Shown here: one piece after another, positions 13,201 to 25,011 of the stretch
Layout: each line of letters begins with the position of its first letter
Numbering within the stretch: the stretch's first letter is position 1
Made by a program: the position numbers and the translations under genes
Assembly: GCA_019843655.1 (NCBI GenBank)
Contig: JACDQD010000003.1
Location: forward strand, 30,058,224-30,122,223
Direction: 5' to 3'
Length of the DNA stretch: 64,000 bases
Source: Lethocerus indicus
Lineage: Eukaryota; Arthropoda; Insecta; Hemiptera; Belostomatidae
Notes under the pieces: model-generated
Databases searched by the model: none
The model's input: the letters and a program-made list of their open reading frames with translations, nothing else
What the model was told of the DNA's origin: nothing

Positions 13201-16200
13201 CTATGAAAATCCGTCCCATTTACTACGGCAGTACAACGATTAAGCACCATTCACCGCATTAAAGAGATAGTTCAATGTAATTTTGGAATCCGAAATCGTT
13301 CGGAAACCGAGCAGCCTCCATTGAAATAGATTATGGGACAAATATGCTAACTTTGGGGCACTTCGGAATGTCTATCATCCGTAAAAGCATGCCGATTTGA
13401 GAAATCTTAAACCGAATATAAGTGTAATATATAATATATTCGTTCGAATAATTGTAACGATTTCACATCGGAAAGCAAACAAACACTGGGGCCGGAAGGG
13501 CTCTCTTCGGGCATAAGTGGCACAACAGGAAGTGGCAGCTTTCTCCTGAAAAGACGTTTTTTTTAATCTCGCGAGACGCTCCGTAGTTTTGAATCAAAAT
13601 CGAGGATGCATTGGAACGTCCTCATTACTTTATTATGTATTATCAACGACTGTGTTTAACAATGAAATGGTGAAGAAGATAACGGTTGGAAGGAAAAGTA
13701 TTGTCGCTCTGGGCAGAATTAATACGGAATTACGGTTTCTAGAGATATGCATATATTATATTTATGTATATGCGCGTTATATACAGGTCGTCAGGGGATG
13801 AATGGACCAGCTTTGTCAGGTTTTTCCCACATACCTTCAGGTGTTTATTTTCACTCCGGGGGAAGATTAGATTTCGCTCAGATATCACATATTATATTAT
13901 GAGAGATACTCCGTACCGCTGTTTAGTAGTATTAAACAGCGTGTTGCAACAACGCCTCCAAACATTCCGAAAACGGCCCCAGCTCTTTACATACAAGAAG
14001 TGATAACGCAGCTTGTTGAACAATCCCTATATTAAAAAAAAACCTTTTTAAACCCGTTAATCTAGTGGTCGTCAAACTTTGGGGTAGCCCATCCCACCAT
14101 TAGAGAAATATATCTTAGTATAATATTTAAAGTGGACCAATATTTTACGGGTACTCTATTTAAAGACAATTAAAACAAGAAAGTATTGTATTTTTTATTA
14201 AAGAGATTTAACATAAAATTAATGAAATCTGCTCATTAACTCCAGGTGTCTTCACCCTTGCATTATATTTAGTGACTACGTATTTTGCGCTTTATAAATT
14301 GTTTTCGACTTTCTATTTTGACCCTCGGGGTCTGGGGGAACACAGTTTGAAACCATCGGTCTAGATAGATCAATTTTCCAAACTGTTAAAAATTTTCCCC
14401 TTGTCCTCCTTGTCAGATGAACTCGTCAGATGGTTGGCCGGAAAAACAATTTACCAATAATTTCTTTTCAGCGGGAAATTTTTATATTTTTCCCTTAAGT
14501 ACGAATACGGGGGTGGCTTACACGAAAAGCTTACACAACTTTATGTTTCGTGTCCAGGGTGTTAACGGCAATCTTGGAGAGGCCCAACAGTTCCTGAGGG
14601 AGTACGACACTGAGGCGAGCAACATGTGCTACAGGGTCACCGAACTGCAGTGGAACTATGCAACCAACCTGACTGATAGCAACAGAAAACGAATGGTATA
14701 TCTGCTACACATTAATATTGCATAGCCAGTGCAGTAAGCATTCAACACCACTATATACCTTTCCGTACTTTCACATTGTTGCCAAATAAAATACAAACGT
14801 GTGCAGGCAAATTGTAAAATATATGAACGTATATATGACGGTTCACCAGTTCTCGAATCGGAAATTTTGACAGTGTTACAAGCTGTACAAGAATTCTACG
14901 TATAGTCAAGAAAGATGAGTTCGGCACACCTGCGCATATATTCATGCGTCTGTAACTTAATTCTTGCGATAAGCTAATAATCTGTGGCCGTTAATGATAT
15001 AATTAACGTTTTTTTTGCTTCTGTGGCGTCATCGCATTTTTGTCCAGACGTTATCTCACTCAACCGGCTCCATTCCCAGAAGTGAATGCGGTCGCACGTC
15101 CCCCCCCCCGCACTCCAACCCTCTGACTGATAACAGATTCCCGCCGTGTGTGCACACACACACACACACACATGACGCGGCTTCATCTTAATATTACACT
15201 ACTTAAATCGGTATTGCGCTATTATTCCAATATTCGTTTCTTTCCCTAAGTCAAGACTTCAATTGACGAACTGCCAAATTACCTTCCACAAATAGAAATG
15301 CGCGATAATTAGAAAATTACGACAAAAAAATAAATTGTAATCATAATTTTATATCATGAGTAATATCGAAATAACGCAGAAACGTGTTTGAAATATATAA
15401 TCATAAATAAAGCGCTAATTTCCTGTAAGTTTGAGCCCGTACCCCTCTAGAATCAAATATAACGTATCGAACTGGTCGTGGAGGTACCACCGATCGCAGG
15501 GTCGCCGAAATACAGATTTTTCCTTTTTCGTCCCAATATACAATACACAAAAGCCTGAGTTTTCTATAAATATAAATAGCGGATCGAAAAATGATAGGCA
15601 ACAAATGATTTTTTACATGCATTCCGGCCCACGGGCCTTACTTCATTTATGTACTTGATTATTAAAACTACTTGGATATTGTACATCCTTTTACTGTTCA
15701 GCGAGATACTGAACAGTACCTGGAACAGTTCCCAATTAAACAGAGATTCATTTCACCTTCCTTTTCTTATATTATATGAAGCGTATTTGCTTCATAAGTG
15801 GTAACACTTTCCTGGCTGGGGGGCCTGTGGCCTTTTTAGCCGCCGAGGATACCAGGATAATCTGTTGTATCTTGAGTTCGCGTCGGAGAGTGTGATTGGA
15901 AACGTACCGGTTGGAAGGACATTCCAAATTTCCAAGTTTTCAATATACACAACCGAAGTTAACAGTTTATATTCGATTTGCAGACGGACTCCCAGCTGCT
16001 TCAGACCAAATTGGAGCGCGTTTCCTGGCAGAAGGCCATAAGTTTCTCCTGGTCCATACTGAACGACCCCGCATCAGTCAGACAGCTGAAGATGTTGGCG
16101 ACGAGGGGCAGGAGCGCCCTGCCGGAGAACAAACTTTCCCAGGTTAACAAAAAAATTATTATTATTTCCTGAAGGCTAATCCTGAAGTTTTTCAGGTTTA

Positions 16201-16973
16201 GCAGAATTTTTCGTTCACTATTTTCGATTCGATACACCCATTTTTCGAAGGTATATTCAAGAAGTATGCTCGTGTTCTGTGGGAGTCGGCGTTTCAAAGA
16301 CTGTGAAAAAGATTTTTTTAACCTTTTTTTATTTTGTACAATCAGCATTGTATGTTATAAGTACACATGCTGTTTGTATTTTTTTGACATGTATGTCGTG
16401 ATAAAATAAACCACTCAAAAGATGGCACTTTTGACACAAGAACAATTATGGTCTAAGGGGTAAGAAGATCTCTTGGCCAGCGGCGTTTAAGCCGACGCGG
16501 GGGGGGGGATAATGGATGTAATGGATGGGTAAGAGAGGAAAGGGACTGAACGAGTGGATTAGGATGAGGAGAAAGGCGGGAGTGGAACTTCAGGAACCGG
16601 GATTCGACTGTTGGTATGTTGAGGTCATGGTGGTTAGAAACATACCAGGGAGCATTAAGGATGGTACGAAGGACTTTTGACTGGAATCTATGGATACGAG
16701 CGATGTTGGATGTCTCGGTGGAACCCCATAGCTCTATATCGTATGTCGGTGTATCGCTTTTATATTGTCAGTTTGTTACTTAAGTTCAATTTTGAAGTCC
16801 GTTTTAGTAATGATCTTAAAAGTCCAAATTTTGGACCACGTGTGGGAAAAAGAAAAAAACAATTTTCAGTACGTCGGAAAGATCGTTTATCTGTCGGTAA
16901 CGGTTTTCCGTTTACTTTAAAATTTCACCGGGAAAAAAGTCCCGTCAGTTTATTACACACCTGGCCTAGATAA

Positions 16974-17030
<57 letters not shown>

Positions 17031-20000
17031 TGAACTTTTTTTCTAACGGTTCGATCCACGGCCAGTAGAGCGGGCGTTTCGATATAAATCGCGAATTTTA
17101 AGCGCCAGATCATTACAGGGCGTACAATGAAGGTGGTTAAATTATAAAAATACGACCTAAAAATACAATTGAGCCCAATTCAGAGCTATCGAGTAGCATT
17201 GAAATTACTTCAATCACTTCAATATGATCTGCTGCATAAAACCATTATTCGTGTGTCTCGGTGTGTTTGTATTTTACATTTCCCTGCAATTTCGTTTTTT
17301 TAATAACTTAAATTTATGAGAATGACGGTCATTATTGGGGGTCCATTTACCGTCCTGCATTCCTCATAACCATTATTACTCGAACAGCTAAAGAAAAATC
17401 ATTTGTATTCATATTGTGGACGTTCGTAAACTGATATCCCATGTTTTTGGGATAAATGGGTCAGTCCGGCATCGAGGCCTCCAAATACACAGTGCACAGT
17501 TGTTCACGGTAGAGCTGGCGCTGGATTATGAGAGCGGAAAATCGTTGGAATAAATTTAACGGAGCTTCCCCGCATAAAAACTACGATTGAGATGATACCG
17601 TAAAATTAGCCCTCGGTCCGTCCTCGGAAGAATAACTCACCTCGCCAGTGGGTCAGTGATGCGCCAGGTTAATATTTTGCGACCGCATAATTGAAAACAG
17701 CACAAATCGAAAGATACGCATTCGTGTTTCTACAATTTCTTTTTTACGCAAGATATAGTTTCCTCCGTAGTTACAGACCTGTTTATATTCCGACGTCAAT
17801 TCTGGACACAGGACGTAGGGAATTTGGGCATTGAATGTTGCACACATGGAAGCAATTAACGAGTCATCCGAAAGCTTCCAGATAAACTAAAGCGGTTGGG
17901 CTGGAGCTTAAAGTATTTCCTGTAAGGATTAAGCATGATTTACAGAAATCATACCAACTAGATGTCTTTATTCTTAACTGTCCACCAACTACTATTGTTA
18001 GTATACAATATATTTCAGAAATTAAATCTGTGCTATACAGTTATTATAAATTTTTTTTCTAGAATACGTCTGCATTATTTTTCATGAAAATGTCCAGACC
18101 ACTATAGCGCGAGACACTAAATTTGCCATCGCTCGCTTATTGTGTCTTGACTGTAGTTATTTTAACAGTTGCAGAAAATCGTACAGGAAATGAAGGACGC
18201 CTACAACAGAGCCAAAGTCTGCCCCTACAGCAACAACATGTCGCCCTACTGCGACCTGAGTCTCGAACCAGGTAAATGACGATTTCTCATAAAATTCATT
18301 AAGCAAATTTTACTGGCGATTTTCCTAAATACGCCTTTGCTGGGAATATATTCCTAAACAAGGTCCTGTTTATGTTTCAATTAGAATAAAGGGGTAACGA
18401 CCAGTTTACTTTTTAACTCAATTCTGAGATGCTTCACGCTGTAATTTTCGACTTCCTTCTCCTACTCCTCCTTTCGGGGAGGACGGCCGCGCTTGGTTCT
18501 CCTTTAATACTCAAGAGAGGATTCAGAATGTCTCACTGCATCCGACGAATTGTTATAGGTTATCTTGAATTCCAGGCTGTTTCTAAATTTTAGTTAAAAT
18601 ATAAGAAATCGATAATTCACAGAAGTGAGTCACATTAAAGGGAACAATCGTTTTGTGAAGGTTCGTTTAAGATATTAAACGAGAAAATTACAATATTTTC
18701 AAAATTATGTGTATAAATGAATGCTATGTTCTAAATATGTCAGTCTTGTAAGTGTTTCAACTACTTTTTCTATAAGAAATGTTTACGTCCGATTATTTTT
18801 CTTGTTCGAACAAAGCTTGTGTATAGTAATTAGCTAAGAAAAATATTAGCCAATAAATAAATTAAAATATTTATTTGTTCGTTATATATTTAATATCAAT
18901 TATTATTATAACAGAGTTGACTCGTACAATGGCGCACTCTAGGAGCTACGAGGAGCAGCTCCACGCTTGGCGATCATGGAGGGACGCTGTAGGGCCTAAA
19001 GTGAAGGATAAGTTCCTGAGATACGTTCAACTGGCAAACGAAGCGGCGAAACTAATGGGTCTGTACTTAACACAAACATCGAGCCACTTATTTGAATCGA
19101 CGAAGATTTAAATACCCTTTCAGATTTAATTCTAGCCAATCTTCTTAATCACTGTGCCCGAGTTAAATCTCGGTGTTTTGTTATAGTTCCAGTGCAGATT
19201 TTCCCACTCCAGTTTCGGTTTCCGGTGACAAGAAATCATAATTTTTTATTAACCCTCCTATGGAGAAAAGGACGATAATGTAATAATAAGGCAATAATGG
19301 TTTGTTAAATTTGCATTTCCGCCTCCCGATCCTCCATATTCCTGATCCAGGAGGCCGTGGTCTAACTGCCATTTTGACAAATCTTACAAGTTGTTCATCC
19401 ACCGATTCGCCACATCGTCCCTCCTCCTGTACAGGAGGGTATTATTATGGCAGGTTGGGCTGATTATTAAAAATATGAAACTTCCTCAGGTTACAGGGAC
19501 GCCGGGGAACAGGAGCGAGCCGTGTACGGTATATCGGACTTGGAGGGCCAGTTGAGCGAGGTGTGGGCGAGCGCCGCCCCACTGTACAGGCAGCTACACG
19601 CTTTCGTCAGGTCCAGGCTCAGGAAACACTACATACCGCACAGGATGTCCCCAACGGCCCCGATACCGGCTCATCTTCTAGGTACACAGCACGATACATG
19701 AAAAGGCACTGAGTATTTTGGAAACGAAACATCGATTTTATAAGCAGTATTTTATATCGGTTATCATGTGTGAATTGTTCATGACTGCCTGAGGCCTCGT
19801 CTATTAACTTCAAATTCTGAATGAATTATGTTCCGTTCTTCCGAAGGTAAAAAGAACGAATCGTTAAATATTAATACGTCGCGAATAAGAGGATTATTTT
19901 TTAATCTATGCAAAATATAATGCGCAGGGAACATGTGGGGACAGAACTGGAAGAACATTTTGGATCTGGTACTCCCGTTTTCGGGCAAGAGGAGGGCCGA

Positions 20001-23000
20001 CGTCACCCCCGAGATGTTGAGACAACGCTACAACCCGCTCAGGTATGAGGGGAGAGAAAAATAATTAAATCGAAACAATTGACAATTAACCGCGTAGAGT
20101 ATCCATAAATCCGTCTATGGACTTGTTTCAATAACAGGATGGTGCAGACCGCTGAAGAATTTTTCACCTCGCTCGGACTGAAGCCGATGCCAGTTGAATT
20201 CTGGCACAAGTCGATGATGGAGAGACCCACTGACAGGCCGGTCGCCTGCAAGGCTTCCGCCTGGGACTTTTGCAACCGCAGGGACTACAGGTATAGACTA
20301 TAGATTTTCCTATATAAAACAAACTATATAAAACAAGGTTAACAAGGAACCTGACCCACGCGATAGACGAAAATATGCCAAGTGGGGCCTTATATGTATT
20401 TTATTAATTATATTTTATAGCTTTATTACCCTCACACACACACACACGCGGTTGTTAAACTCAATCGGTTGTATAATATTTGAGAACTGTAACGTTCGAT
20501 TTCTTTTTTCGTTATTTATGTTACCTTTTTTAATAATAATAAATAACGAACGAACCACCAACAAAGTTCCATTCTTGTGCCACTCGCTGAATCTTTTTAG
20601 CCAACTTATCCGCTACGTATTTTATTTCAATTTAATGTTCTTTAAATATATCTTTCAATTGATTTTTCATGCGATTTTGTCAAATAGTGAAAATACATGA
20701 AAATACTTACACACATACAGCGAAAATTCAGCGCATTGCGCATTGACTGTTTAGTAACGGATTCTGTTCTTTAAAAAATTATGACGGACAAAATATATCG
20801 AAGTATATTAATACCGCTCAAGTCGACGCAATCGAGTGTGGTCAAATATTTCGGTGATTGCAATATTTTTAAGGAAGGCAGTCTTGTGTGCGGATCGATT
20901 AAAATACCTACCAATAAATACCACCTGCTGGCTTTCTAGGAAAACGAGGAAAATCCGGTTCGACGACAAAGGCGAAAATCATTTATATTCAAAGAGACAA
21001 ATTACAATTGACTGAGTTAATAGGACCATTGCAGACAATTGTGAATTTTGTTACAACTACTCGAGGATTATTTTGTTGACAAATTCAGAAAAATTACGCT
21101 TTATATAATAAAATCATATTTTAAATAGACATTAATAATAATAATTCAGGCTGGCTGCTCTCGTTTAATCGGTTAAATTCGTAATGGAAGGACAATTCGG
21201 GTCACCGGCATTTGTGCCGCTTTAACCAATAGCTATAACACGTCATTATTTCTTTACTTTGTTGTATTTAATTTAATTTTATAATAAAATTGTATTTAAA
21301 CAATTTTAAGTAATTCTCTACGCATCAATGAAGAAAATAATCCTATTTCGTTATTTCACGATAGCGAAGGATTATATGTTATATATAGTAACCCCTCCCT
21401 CCAATATTTATATATCTTCAATTTGTTTTGCCCCTGTATCCACTTTTGATCTATTAACGAACCTGCAGTCCGTTGCAAATTGTCTCTTGAACTATAGGCT
21501 TCATCTTGACTTCCTCATTTTTTATTGGAAAATCCAGAATGTGAGCAGAACAGAAATAGCACGTTAATTACCAACGAATTTTGTTTTTTTTTTTGTTTGG
21601 TTTGCACCCCATCAGGGATAAAGTAGTGTAATCAAAGTGACAATGGACGACTTGATGACGCTCCACCACGAGATGACGCACATCCAGTACTATCTCCAGT
21701 ACGCCGAACAACCGATTCTGTTCAGGGACGGAGCCAATCCAGGTATCTATCGCTCGGAACGGGAAATCCGTTCAGGGGATATTTTAGAGGCAAAACGTTC
21801 CTTGATTTAAAAACGGAGTCCTCCCTGAAGATCTGCAATACACGGGGGGTCATTAGTGGCAACCGAAATCTCCCACATTTCTCAAGAATAAAAATTTGAT
21901 CCAGTCCAGAAATTCTAAACAGACAATTATTACTGCCAAATGTACCTGAATTTTGATGGTACATCCAGAGATTTTAAATATTTCATAACGATTAAAAATG
22001 ATCTTCTATTCTATGCATTTGCCTAATTATCGCCATTGAATATATGAGTTTAAACGAATATTTTCTATTATTGGTGTAGTGTTTTTAGACATCGAAGAAA
22101 ATTACAACGGGCATTAGATCCCTGGGAGCTTCACATATCATGTGTTCAATTCTTTCCCGAGACATTATAATAACGAGTTATAATTTTTAAATAAGGCTTA
22201 CTCCGTTAATTATTTTCAATTTCGGTTTCAGCTTTCCACGAGGCGATCGCCGATGCCATAGGCCTGTCCGTAATAACGCCGCGTCACATGCACAGGATCG
22301 GACTTCTCAACAATATTACCGACGACTACGGTAAGAGGGAAAAAAATCGGTAATTAAAAATAGGAAACCGCGATCGCTATATCGCGTGTGGTTTAAAAAT
22401 CGTACAGGGCTTAGAGAGTGGACATGCTTTCTGTGTAACTTTAATAATGACTTATTTATTATCGCTTTCAGAAACTGACATCAATTTCCTGATGGAAATG
22501 GCACTGGACCGCGTCGCCTATCTCCCCTTCGCCTATATCGTGGATCAGGCAAGTCAGTTGCAATTTTATACCTTACGGTTGGCAGATTATACGGTTCCAG
22601 TGTCGCTATAATCTGAAGGGAAAAAATATTTTGGAATACCACGGTTCTCGAGACCTTCTGTGCCTTTCAATAGACCTGTTTGGGCTGTTCACAACCATCT
22701 TCAGTATCTTTACTTCAGTAGGTAGTTAGTGTGCGTCGGTTACCACCATCTGTGGGGCATCTTGGACCCTAGCGAAGATTCTAGGGGAGAAACCGACGAC
22801 AAGTTGAAGAGAAATAAATTATTTCTATTATGTGCCTTCCCAATCAGGAACTGATCAATATCCGATGTAACGGCCTAATACGTTGGTAGTTCCTACCGTT
22901 TTCCATATATTATACCTCTTGTTTTGAACTCTTGAACGCTTGTAAAGTATTCCCCGACTTATTTTTGGCTAACGGATTTTCCTTACATTGTTTTCAGTGG

Positions 23001-25010
23001 AGATGGAAAGTGTTTTCGGAAGGTACGAAAGACATCAATTCGGCGTGGTGGGAGCTCAGGGTGTGGCACCAGGGGGTCATACCGCCAATCGCACGATCAG
23101 AGAGGGATTTCGACCCGGGAGCCAAGTACCACATAATCGCCGACCAGCCCTACATCAGGTTATTTGTTTCTGCTAAAAAAAGATTCTCGATAAAAAAAAA
23201 TCGAGGTCTTTCGAGGCCTCGAAATTCGAGTTAACCCTCTACCTGGAACAGGGAGTAGGAGGACCGGCGGGGCAAAAATCTGCCAGATAAAGAGTGTAGC
23301 GTTACTTAACTCAGATCTCCAAACTGTTGCTCTTTATGTGACATACTTTATAGGCATAATTTCGTGACACGTTAATTCAGTTTTACCTGTAAACCGGTTA
23401 TACTAAACCCCATTTAAGAGATCGCATTTATAACTCACCAGTACCACAAATCAAGTATTCAAAACTGATTATTATAATATTAGAGTTTATAAATCGAACC
23501 TGCAGGTTAAACGCAGCACACGTCTAGCGCTGGTTGTTACATATAATTGAAGCGATTTTCCTCGTGCAGCAATTAACCCGTTCCATCCCCATTGTTCCCG
23601 GAGGTGTCATCATAACAGGGAGTCAAAGATGGCTTTAGAAGATACACCGGGCCGCTGTCGGCACACTTTCCATCTGGAAACTAAACGCGGCTTTCCAACT
23701 GGAATTATATGAGTCACGGCAGTGAGTCGAGCGGATTCCAGAATTGGATTTAGAAAAATCGCGTGAGAAGTGAATTGGTGCCGGAAGGCACCAGTGCGAA
23801 AGTGAATACAGAAGAAGAAAAAATCGTTACCTCAAGTTTACTTTACCAGTTTCAAAGTACATGAATTGTTTCCTTAAATTCCTTAAAAATATGTACTATA
23901 TCTTATTCTTAAAATGATGATGAACGACTTACGAAGAGCCCTCCTGAACCTAACTCGTTCTTTAGTCGGGGAGTGTCTAGAAGCGCATTCCGCTTCTTGG
24001 GGAAATAATTGTAGTTCAACTTCCATTCTTCCAGGTACATCCAGGAATCTTACATTTAGTCTATTTAGTCCTAGACTGTACCGGTTTCAGGTTCTTCCCA
24101 TCTGCGGCAGAATTCGGCCAGTAATACAATCGAATACTTCTCGCCAACACTGATACTGATATTGTATACAAAATATCTATTATGTTCCAACCAGTAACAG
24201 GGTGGTGTCAGTGATTTTCCTTTCATAATTTTTCCTAAATTTATTAGGGAACCCAAATTTAAAACTTAATTTTATTTTGTTTCAGATACTTCATAAGCCT
24301 GATACTCCAATTCCAGATCCACGAGGCCCTGTGCAAGGTGGCCGGTCACATCGGGACTCTTCACACGTGCGACATCTACAGATCCAGAGAGGCTGGAAGG
24401 CTGCTCAGGTGAGATGAATTTATTATCTCAAAGAAGGTTTTGACTGTTCCCAAGGTTTAGATCTTCCCGCCGGTTAAGCGGCGAAGCGACATGTCATTGC
24501 AGGCAGGACAGTCTGCGGACAACCCAAGTGACCCTCGAAACTACTGAAGACGGCAATTGGCCAAAAACCGTCCGATAACCTTGGTATTCCTGATTTCCCG
24601 CAGAGAATCAGAGTGACTCCACCGCCTTACTGACAAAGAGGGCTACTGAAGCTACTGGTAAAAGACCTAAACGGCGAAAGGAGACAGACGATCTCAAAGA
24701 GAGAAACTAGCCTATGTTATCCTATCGCGATTTGTAATCGATCCGGCCTGGACTTGGTGCTGAAATGTTTTTTTTCTTCTTTGGCAGTGAAATAATGTCG
24801 GTGGGAAATTCGCGGCCGTGGCCCGAAGTGGTGAGGATTGCCACGAGGGGCGCCACCGACAGGTTGGACGCCAGGCCACTTGTCGAGTACTTCAAGCCGC
24901 TTTCCGTCTGGCTCCGGGTCGCCAACAGGGACGAGATGATAGGCTGGGTGACAACAGACCAGGACACAGGCAAGCGAAAACAACTACCGTACAACTTGAT
25001 AAATAAATAA
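4175..25010 (+). CDS. Angiotensin-converting enzyme-like peptidase (M2 family), 14 exons
   Basis: Single-domain, probably secreted dipeptidyl carboxypeptidase of the ACE/AnCE family (zinc peptidase M2). Exons: 4175-4282 (tentative), 14558-14695, 15984-16142, 18175-18271, 18915-19058, 19490-19681, 19928-20042, 20138-20290, 21627-21742, 22232-22330, 22472-22548, 22998-23158, 24286-24408, 24788-25010. All phases join and give 634 aa, the usual single-domain length. Visible landmarks are [21 protein letters not shown], zinc motif HEMTH (H383, E384, H387), third zinc ligand in FHEAIAD (E411), [15 protein letters not shown] and CDIY. The substrate-contacting K509, H511, Y518 and Y521 and the chloride-site R520 are kept. 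Oddities: HEMTH replaces [15 protein letters not shown] has Lys where the family has a substrate-binding His; exon 9 has a problem acceptor; intron 11 has a GC donor. No membrane anchor follows the catalytic domain. AATAAA signals overlap the stop. Seen: exons and motifs. Inferred: secretion and altered specificity. Confidence 0.88.
5692..5731 (-). repeat. Structured CTGAAGA/GAAA repeat, copy 2
   Basis: Minus strand: CTGAAGATGGCGAG, then GGACGAAACCGGTC, then TAGCGA. One of the two best-preserved cores. Confidence 0.65.
7234..7550 (+). repeat. Diverged tandem repeat, three units, period about 147
   Basis: Units start near 7234, 7381 and 7512. Shared blocks include TCCAGATAATC, AAAACTTTTATC, TGTTCAAAC, ATACCAGGAAACAT and ATATTGTGGTAC. 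The third unit is shortened and more diverged. No coding frame spans the units. Confidence 0.75.
10183..10234 (+). mobile_element. Jockey-like LINE fragment (post-RT motif)
   Basis: Encodes [14 protein letters not shown], a degraded form of the [16 protein letters not shown] motif after the RT domain of Jockey-like ORF2, then goes out of frame. It lies in the first intron of the ACE-like gene. Confidence 0.5.
15146..15172. repeat. (GT)/(CA) self-complementary microsatellite
   Basis: GTGTGTG followed directly by CACACA repeats, so the tract can fold back on itself. It lies in an ACE-like intron. Confidence 0.9.
16453..16767 (-). mobile_element. Jockey-like LINE ORF2 3' end, best-preserved copy
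   Basis: Minus-strand frame of over 100 codons ending in TAG at 16453. It reads [15 protein letters not shown], then [18 protein letters not shown], then [13 protein letters not shown], the typical C-terminal block of Jockey-clade reverse-transcriptase proteins. It is 5'-truncated by a stop at 16768-16770. It sits antisense in the third intron of the ACE-like gene model and is the best reference copy for the relics at 10.2, 40.4 and 41.8 kb. Confidence 0.8.
16979..17028. repeat. (AT)n microsatellite
   Basis: Twenty-five uninterrupted AT units just upstream, in transcript order, of more normal intron sequence in the ACE-like gene. Confidence 0.97.
20291..21626. other. Long ACE-like intron before the zinc-site exon
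   Basis: AT-rich with no coding signal. It ends in a long T-tract that directs splicing to the first CAG at 21613-21615; the frame-keeping AG is 11 bases further on. Confidence 0.6.
21616..21742 (+). other. ACE-like exon 9 with two competing acceptors (zinc-site exon)
   Basis: This exon carries [15 protein letters not shown]. The acceptor after the long T-rich tract (CAG ending at 21615) gives the family-like start R-I-K, but the next codon is TAG, and a one-base frameshift follows before V-T-M. A second AG at 21625-21626 restores the frame (S-V-I-K-V-T-M) at the cost of three residues and of the conserved Cys that normally pairs with C355. Either splicing has moved 11 bases downstream or the exon is damaged. 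Confidence 0.7.
22549..22997 (+). other. GC-AG intron in the ACE-like gene
   Basis: The coding exon ends ...VDQ at CAG followed by GCAAGT, the standard form of the rare GC donor. The downstream exon starts TGG AGA TGG after TTTTCAG, giving the family motif VDQWRW exactly in phase. No GT donor nearby keeps the frame and the motif. Confidence 0.8.
22670..22710 (-). repeat. Structured CTGAAGA/GAAA repeat, copy 3
   Basis: Minus strand: CTGAAGATGGTTGTG, then AGCCCAAACAGGTC. It lies inside the GC-AG intron of the ACE-like gene. Confidence 0.5.
24541..24580 (+). repeat. Structured CTGAAGA/GAAA repeat, copy 4
   Basis: Plus strand: CTGAAGACGGCAATTGGCC, then AAAAACCGTCC. It lies in the last intron of the ACE-like gene. 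Confidence 0.5.
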
Positions 25011-25011
25011 A
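25002..25011 (+). terminator. Polyadenylation signals at the end of the ACE-like gene
   Basis: Two overlapping AATAAA hexamers (25002-25007 and 25006-25011) overlap the TAA stop at 25008-25010. If used, the 3' UTR would be very short. No other nearby signal was examined for strength. Confidence 0.4.

Larger units (their letters stand above)
4283..14557. other. Probable first intron of the ACE-like gene
   Basis: About 10.3 kb without a supported exon. It holds the tandem repeat (7234-7550), structured repeat copy 2, a Jockey-like relic (10183-10234) and a G/C-rich patch at 6.6-6.96 kb. If the first exon is wrong, this is upstream intergenic DNA. Confidence 0.45.

Noticed and set aside
24960..24980. 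Second GC donor near the end of the ACE-like gene (ACAG|GCAAGC)
   Set aside because: The frame closes 12 codons later with polyadenylation signals and a normal total length, so no further exon is needed.
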